Origin: Oxyruncus cristatus | Taxonomy: Eukaryota; Chordata; Aves; Passeriformes; Cotingidae | Assembly (NCBI GenBank): GCA_013399855.1 | Contig: VXAY01006194.1 | Coordinates: 62,001-126,000, forward strand | Direction: 5' to 3' | DNA length: 64,000 nucleotides | In this document: one piece after another, positions 60,501-64,000 of the stretch | How the letters are laid out: each line of letters begins with the position of its first letter | Position numbering within the stretch: the first letter of the stretch is position 1 | Translations under genes and position numbers: made by a program | The notes under the pieces: model-generated | Database searches by the model: none | Told to the model about the DNA's origin: nothing | What the model saw: the letters and a program-made list of their open reading frames with translations, nothing else

Positions 60501-63500
60501 AAATGATAACGATTGAAGTATAACCAGAATATAATCTCAAAAAGGTCAGTTTTGGTCAAAATAGTTTAATTAGAATGATATGGAAAAGCTAAGAGTTGAA
60601 ATAAAAATTTGCCAGAAACAGTTAAAAAAATCAATTGATTTCAGATTTGAGGTCCATTTTTGTCACTCTGAGACATGATCCATGGTATACAGTGCAGAAA
60701 TTCCTGAATTACTGGTGGTTGAACCTTCAAATCTACATAAGATCATAAGTGGAACTATGAGCTTTGGTCTAGAAATGGTGTATTTGATATAAAGTGATGG
60801 TTAATTTAAGGATTACGCATTTAAATATGGATAAAAACCCTGGACCCATACCCTCAACTATATAGTGAAATTGCCTTACGGAATTAGTTTGTCTCTCCTT
60901 GGTTTAAATAATCTTTGCTCCCTTTTACTTTCTTTCCAGACACACTGTGAAAGGGAAAAGTCAAAGTTCCGTATCCGTGCTAAACCATCTCTCTTTCAGC
61001 ATATGGGAATTTATTCATCATTGGCAGGGAAGATACAGAATTTGAAAGTAAGAGTAACAAATTAATGCCATATTTCTAAATTACATGCTTGTGTTCTGAC
61101 TTGTTTCTCAAATCAGTTTCAAGAGTCTCATGTTTGGCATTTCCATATTCAATTATGTTGGTTTACAGATTTGGTGGAAAATACTGAGCTGGCATCTAAG
61201 CTGCAGCTGAGGCATACCACTTCTGCACTAACATTTTTGAATCTCTAATCTGAACAATGGCACCAGTCACAGCAGCATTTCTTGGCATGTGGGAACCCTC
61301 TTCCCAACGCAAGGTTACACGTGCTCACCTCCACACAAACACAGACAGCTGTGATGGTTTGTTTTGGCTGAGCAGTTCACATTCCCAGTATGAAGGACTA
61401 TGAAGAAGGTGTACTGGTAGGACAGGGGTGTGCCTTATGTGATGGCCATAGATTTTTAGGGAGAGTTTGGAGGGCAAACCACATACCTGATAAGGACACG
61501 AACAGTGGTGCACCAGACTTCAGGGATCTTCTGGTGGTGCCACTTAGACCGGTCACAAGATCATTTGAATTTCTCTATTTGATCAGACTGGAGATTCACG
61601 TAGCCTTTAGCAGAGACCAGTGTCACATGTTTTGGCAGTAGACAGCTCTGAGATAGCCTACTGTGGAGAAGTTTATTTTTAAATCCTGATAACTAAGGAG
61701 TAATCAGTACAGCTCTGTCTCTTAACTGTAACACTGAGTCCCAGTGATTGCACTGAAATATTATATATTTATTAAAAACATATTGTACATCTTTTCACAC
61801 TGAGTTAATTATTTTCTGGAATAACTTCCTATAGTAATTCCAAATATCAGTGCACTTTTTTTCATTGTGTGAGTGAAATTAAATTTCTTTATATCCAACA
61901 GGATAAAGATTTTGGGAAAAATGTGCTGCATAAAGCACATAAGAATCCACCTGCAAAAGTGGATACAAGCCTAAGAATATACCAGCAATATACCTTGGAA
62001 AAAGTTTATAAAGGAGAAGACTGTTTTTGGGCTTCAGCTCCAGTGGCAGGTGACTACATCAGGTTCACCTTTTTAAATCCACTTAAAGTTGAAAAGTAAG
62101 TATTGCATGATATGGAATACAGAAACCTACATATATCCAGTTTGGAAACTATTGAGTCTGTTCAAAATCAGTGCTCAACTGTTTGCATAAACCTTGTTAC
62201 TGACAAAAATCCATTATCTGCTACTCATCTACTCTTCTTCGTGAACTCCCCTCCTAAAATACATTTCTTCCTTGATAATTGGAGAGCTTCTTAATTTTTT
62301 TCTTTTTTTATTTCTTCAGGTAAATATTTAACACTTATGATAATTCTCAAAGGACTTTGTGTTTCACTAATAAATTTCAACAGTAGAGTTAGTGAAAGCT
62401 TTATTTGTGTAGCTGCCAACAGAAAGGCTGTTTGCATGATGGCAAGTCTGTATCTCCACCTAGTGAGCTGCACTAAATGACAGTTGTTATAATAAACACT
62501 GGTGTTCTGTGATCAGTGGTTAATTAACTGGTTTATGTTTTAGGGAACTTGGGTAGCCTGTATTTTTACATTTTCCTGTTACTGGGAGGCTGTACTGGAT
62601 GAAGCTGACTCACATATGGCTCTAATGGCTCGTCCCAGCCCCATCACAATGCTAACCTGTGGAAATGTATTGTTAATCCTACAGTATTTGGTGGTTTTAG
62701 GCCTTGAATGTTTGGTACCAGTTCTTTTTGAATCTAAAACCCTAAGAAATCTAGTGCCAGAAATTTAAAACCAAACAAGGATTTCTATTTTTAAATCTTA
62801 CAGGTATTTGCGAATGGATTTTTTTTTTTTCAGTGCTCTTACTCATTGGCTAGGAAGGAAATTATTTAGAAGCACCTGAATTTATCAGTATTGATAAAAA
62901 AGGGGGATTCTTCTGGCATGCAATGTATGGTTTACTAGAAAAAGGAGTTTTTGCTGCCATTTGCCTTCCAGAAACCCATCTCATCTCAGTCTTAAAATGA
63001 TAGTAACAGATCAGAGGGCAGATCCTCCTTTGCTGTTTAAATCTGGGAAATTAATTTATTTGGAACTTAAGCACTGAAAAGGGGGAGTATTCGTATTCAT
63101 GGTTCCTGAGAAAGATGGTTTAAATGCTTGTTCTGTTTGAAATAAAAAGCCTCTACTACAGTTTGGTCACACATCCTAAAGTTCCAATGCATATTTCTGT
63201 TCTCTGTAGCCCACAACTATTTAAAGTATCTGAAACATTCCTTCAAAACTGGAAAGAATTACTTCCCTAGAACTTTGCTAAAATACAAAATACCTGGAAA
63301 TAATATACCTTTATCATCAGGTACTTCTTCAGAAGTGGAAACATGGAGCACCCTGGTGATAAACTGTTTAACACTACTGTGGAAGTGTTGCCAGCTGATG
63401 TAAGTCTCTCACTTCCAACTGTATTTCATTTTAAAAATGATATTCAGCATAAAATGTCATACCCTAGACAACATTTCTGAAAGTTTTATTGTTTTGTGGG

Positions 63501-63590
63501 TTTTTTTACAGGAAATGCAAGGAAAAGAACTGGTTGATACTGGAAATAAATTTAATTACCCAGCAACCAATGATGGATATTTAAAAATAG
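30486..63590 (+). CDS. MGAT4D: MGAT4D, GnT-IV family glycosyltransferase-like protein (13 exons, 3' end outside window)
   Basis: Member of the MGAT4 family (GT54), Golgi type II proteins. Paralogues MGAT4A/B add beta-1,4-GlcNAc to the alpha-1,3-mannose arm of N-glycans; mammalian MGAT4D is described as an inhibitor of GnT-I. Exons: 30486-30576, 40476-40637, 43294-43431, 45182-45315, 47441-47487, 50009-50122, 51417-51492, 56762-56873, 57585-57715, 60940-61047, 61902-62095, 63321-63399, 63512-63590; all phases agree, giving 488 codons. Domains: cytosolic M-R-L-R-H, membrane anchor about 8-26, coiled-coil stem 32-77, sequons N78-L-T, N82-H-T and N453-T-T, catalytic domain from about 131 with acidic L-E-D-D at 255-258, and the start of the C-terminal lectin-like domain. 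About 45-60 residues remain beyond the window. Assigned to MGAT4D by synteny beside ELMOD2; sequence alone would also fit MGAT4B. Confidence 0.9.
30577..40475 (+). other. MGAT4D intron 1, 9.9 kb
   Basis: GC-rich at its start, then AT-rich. It holds a poly-A run (31422-31440), an 11-bp-arm hairpin (38089-38115) and the first copy of a 53-bp direct repeat (39422-39474). No mobile element was confidently recognised; open frames are short and featureless. Confidence 0.7.
40476..40637 (+). CDS. MGAT4D: MGAT4D exon 2 (coiled-coil stem)
   Basis: After CTCTCTGCAG and before GTCTGT, a weak donor. It encodes [12 protein letters not shown] and S-S-A-L-D-E-I-K-R, close to the MGAT4B stem. It ends with two sequons, N-L-T and N-H-T. 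Confidence 0.93.
41344..41457. repeat. T/G-rich low-complexity tract with G-runs
   Basis: Alternating T-runs and G-runs (up to six G) over about 110 bp, with one short C-run. The plus strand has several clusters of four or more G-tracts. Confidence 0.8.
42384..42407. repeat. AT/AC microsatellite
   Basis: Alternating TATA interrupted by CA, about 24 bp. Confidence 0.7.
43294..43431 (+). CDS. MGAT4D: MGAT4D exon 3
   Basis: After TTTTTAAG and before GTGGGA. It contains the family Y-Y-L-P-H-L block and ends Q-Q-R-T-G, which leads into the catalytic domain. Confidence 0.93.
45182..45315 (+). CDS. MGAT4D: MGAT4D exon 4 (start of catalytic domain)
   Basis: After CTCCTTGCAG and before GTAAGT. It encodes [22 protein letters not shown] and C-V-I-I-I-F-V-A-E, all signature MGAT4 segments. 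Confidence 0.95.
47441..47487 (+). CDS. MGAT4D: MGAT4D exon 5 (47 bp)
   Basis: After TTTTCTTTAG and before GTAAGT. It encodes [15 protein letters not shown] and leaves two bases. The position and pattern match the D-x-x-Y-x-x-x-V segment of MGAT4A/B. Confidence 0.88.
47869..47985 (-). mobile_element. CR1 LINE 3' fragment
   Basis: Begins with the reverse-complement CR1 terminus CACAGAATCATAGAATTG, followed by TTTAGGCTGGAAAAGACCTG and the diverged CCCAGCACTGCCACTACTAA block. Confidence 0.85.
48572..48850 (-). mobile_element. CR1 LINE 3' fragment
   Basis: Starts at TTATAGAATCATTTAGGTTG and runs through AGCACTGCCAAACCCACCAC, CCTCCAGGGATGGTGACTC and CCCTGAGCAGCCTGTTCTGA, all antisense CR1. It stops at an A/C-rich tract, so it is either truncated or interrupted there. 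Confidence 0.9.
48855..48917. repeat. A/C-rich low-complexity tract
   Basis: A-runs separated by CC or C, abutting the inner end of a CR1 copy. Confidence 0.8.
49399..49460. repeat. T/G-rich tract ending in a T-run and CCCC
   Basis: GTTTG units, a GGGGGAGGGG block, then about 20 T and CCCC. Confidence 0.8.
50009..50122 (+). CDS. MGAT4D: MGAT4D exon 6
   Basis: After CCTCTCACAG and before GTAAGA. It encodes [20 protein letters not shown] and then P-D-L-S-N-L-K, with G-D-S-E-D-R-V at its end. The upstream AG at 50008 is preferred over the one at 50017 because it keeps the F-P-x-E-I residues. Confidence 0.92.
51417..51492 (+). CDS. MGAT4D: MGAT4D exon 7
   Basis: After TGTGTTTAG and before GTATGT. 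It encodes [17 protein letters not shown]. Paralogues have Cys where this sequence has Ser in D-Y-S-F-L-M. Confidence 0.94.
53313..53576. repeat. T/G-rich low-complexity tract, about 260 bp
   Basis: The longest such tract in the window. T-runs alternate with G-runs of up to ten G on the plus strand, with few A or C in its second half. Open frames through it (G/F/W-rich) are artefacts. Confidence 0.85.
54066..54347 (+). mobile_element. CR1 LINE 3' fragment with terminal repeats
   Basis: Sense CR1: AGGGGAGGTTTAGTTTGGAT, CATTGGAATGACCTGCCCAG and GGAGGTTTTTAAGACGAGGC. It ends in CTATGATTCTATGATTCTA, the diagnostic CR1 3' repeat. Confidence 0.93.
56762..56873 (+). CDS. MGAT4D: MGAT4D exon 8 (acidic L-E-D-D motif)
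   Basis: After CCTCCTCAG and before GTAAGT. It begins [11 protein letters not shown], the family's DXD-like metal/donor-binding region, and ends [10 protein letters not shown]. Confidence 0.96.
57585..57715 (+). CDS. MGAT4D: MGAT4D exon 9
   Basis: After TGCTTTCAG and before GTAAGT. It encodes [18 protein letters not shown] and [10 protein letters not shown], strongly conserved in MGAT4. Confidence 0.96.
58590..58830 (-). mobile_element. CR1 LINE internal fragment
   Basis: Antisense CR1: CACCCACCAGCACCCCCAAG, CCCAGCCTGTGTTGATATCA and CCACTTGTCCGGCTTGTCCA. It lacks the 3' terminus. Confidence 0.88.
58960..59460 (+). mobile_element. CR1 LINE 3' fragment, about 500 bp
   Basis: Sense CR1 from the region GGTGCAGAGGAGACTGCAAA through CTGCCTGAAGAAGAGAAGGC, CAGGTTACCCAGAGAAGCAA and GAGCAACCTGGTCTGGTGGA. 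It ends at CATTCTGTGGTTCTATGATC. It is the longest CR1 copy in the window and lies inverted to the fragment just upstream. Confidence 0.93.
60940..61047 (+). CDS. MGAT4D: MGAT4D exon 10
   Basis: After TCTTTCCAG and before GTAAGA. It encodes [13 protein letters not shown] and [15 protein letters not shown], the family F-Q-H-x-G motif region. Confidence 0.96.
61902..62095 (+). CDS. MGAT4D: MGAT4D exon 11
   Basis: After TCCAACAG and before GTAAGT. It encodes [10 protein letters not shown] and [15 protein letters not shown], then [11 protein letters not shown]. It spans the junction of the catalytic and C-terminal lectin-like domains. Confidence 0.95.
63321..63399 (+). CDS. MGAT4D: MGAT4D exon 12
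   Basis: After TTATCATCAG and before GTAAGT. It encodes [20 protein letters not shown] and then E-V-L-P, with an N-T-T sequon. Confidence 0.95.
63512..63590 (+). CDS. MGAT4D: MGAT4D exon 13 (last in window)
   Basis: After TTTTTTACAG and before GTAATT. It encodes [11 protein letters not shown] and ends D-G-Y-L-K-I, leaving one base. The next expected segment (G-x-F-x-x-G-V-A-E-G-like) is not present before the window ends. Confidence 0.93.
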
Positions 63591-63861
63591 GTAATTTTTT
63601 TATTGTCACTTCAAAACCAGAAATTCTGTTCTTATGTAAAAAATGTTTCTGCTTGGGAGCATTTCATTAACTCTTTAATAAATTCAACATTCCAAGGTGA
63701 ATAAGTAAGAAAGAGAAACCCTTTGCACTACTGTGTAATGTAGTGTATGATGTTTGACCAATGACTATCCTATTTTGGTTTAAATAAGAACCCTACCAGC
63801 TGCAGCAAAAGCCAAGACATCTAATGAGAAGAAAAAAATGATTACAGTCCCTGCAAGGTCT

Positions 63862-64000
63862 TAATAGGATGGATTGGGTTTGTGTGGCAAGGTTTTGGTA
63901 GTGGGGGGACTACAGTGGTGGCTTCTGTGAGAAGGAGAAGGCTCCAGGATGAACCCTCCACTGGCCAAGGCCAAGTCCATCAGCGATGGGAATAGCACCT
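63862..64000. mobile_element. Probable avian LTR-type interspersed repeat (runs off the edge)
   Basis: The sequence GGTTTGTGTGGCAAGGTTTT and the following GGCTTCTGTGAGAAGGAG and CTGGCCAAGGCCAAGTCCAT resemble a common avian endogenous-retrovirus LTR family as I remember it. No coding part is in view and the family cannot be named from this fragment. Confidence 0.4.

Larger units (their letters stand above)
50123..63320 (+). other. MGAT4D introns 6-11
   Basis: Introns 50123-51416, 51493-56761, 56874-57584, 57716-60939, 61048-61901 and 62096-63320. They hold a T/G-rich tract (53313-53576), CR1 elements (54066-54347, 58590-58830, 58960-59460) and otherwise AT-rich sequence with no recognised gene. 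Confidence 0.7.

Noticed and set aside
30486..63590. Naming the glycosyltransferase gene MGAT4A or MGAT4B
   Set aside because: The stem and catalytic domain resemble MGAT4B, but the position directly beside ELMOD2 and TBC1D9 is that of MGAT4D. A phylogeny would settle it.
1..64000. tRNA, rRNA, microRNA genes and CRISPR arrays
   Set aside because: None was recognised on reading; this was not a covariance-model search, so small ncRNAs in introns cannot be excluded.

Overview
This is a vertebrate nuclear chromosome segment, almost certainly from a bird. Its genes are split into short exons with GT-AG introns. The recognisable interspersed repeats are mainly CR1 LINE fragments, including ones ending in the ATTCTATG-type 3' repeat. 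Two CpG islands mark promoters. The gene order TBC1D9 - ELMOD2 - MGAT4D matches the block on human 4q31.1. No species can be named from the sequence alone.

Layout. 1-11.8 kb (+): the last six coding exons and 3'UTR of TBC1D9, a TBC-domain Rab GTPase-activating protein; the TBC domain itself lies upstream of the window. 11.8-13.8 kb: a short gap between two convergent genes. In mammals UCP1 lies in this interval, and nothing resembling it is visible here. 13.8-24.2 kb (-): ELMOD2, an Arf-family GAP, with its first coding exon in a CpG island. Eight exons are resolved. A stretch of about 14 residues between exon 1 and the next exon is missing beside the window's only ambiguous base (N at 24090) and a CR1 insertion. 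24.4-30.1 kb: intergenic DNA. 30.1-64 kb (+): MGAT4D, a Golgi type II membrane protein of the GnT-IV (GT54) family. Thirteen exons give 488 codons, and the last exon(s) lie beyond the right edge.

The three genes have unrelated jobs (Rab regulation, Arf regulation and N-glycan branching or its control) and are neighbours by ancestral synteny, not as an operon. ELMOD2 and MGAT4D are head to head about 6.3 kb apart, each with its own CpG island. ELMOD2 and TBC1D9 are tail to tail. The rest is intron and intergenic sequence holding CR1 fragments, asymmetric A/C or T/G low-complexity tracts and, at the right edge, a probable LTR-type repeat.

I did not find a novel multigene system. The points most worth checking are the compressed UCP1 interval, the ELMOD2 exon 1 gap, the GnT-IV-like architecture of the bird MGAT4D, a 53-bp direct repeat bracketing MGAT4D exon 2, and G-run-rich tracts. 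Paralogue comparisons were made from memory of family sequences, without database searches.
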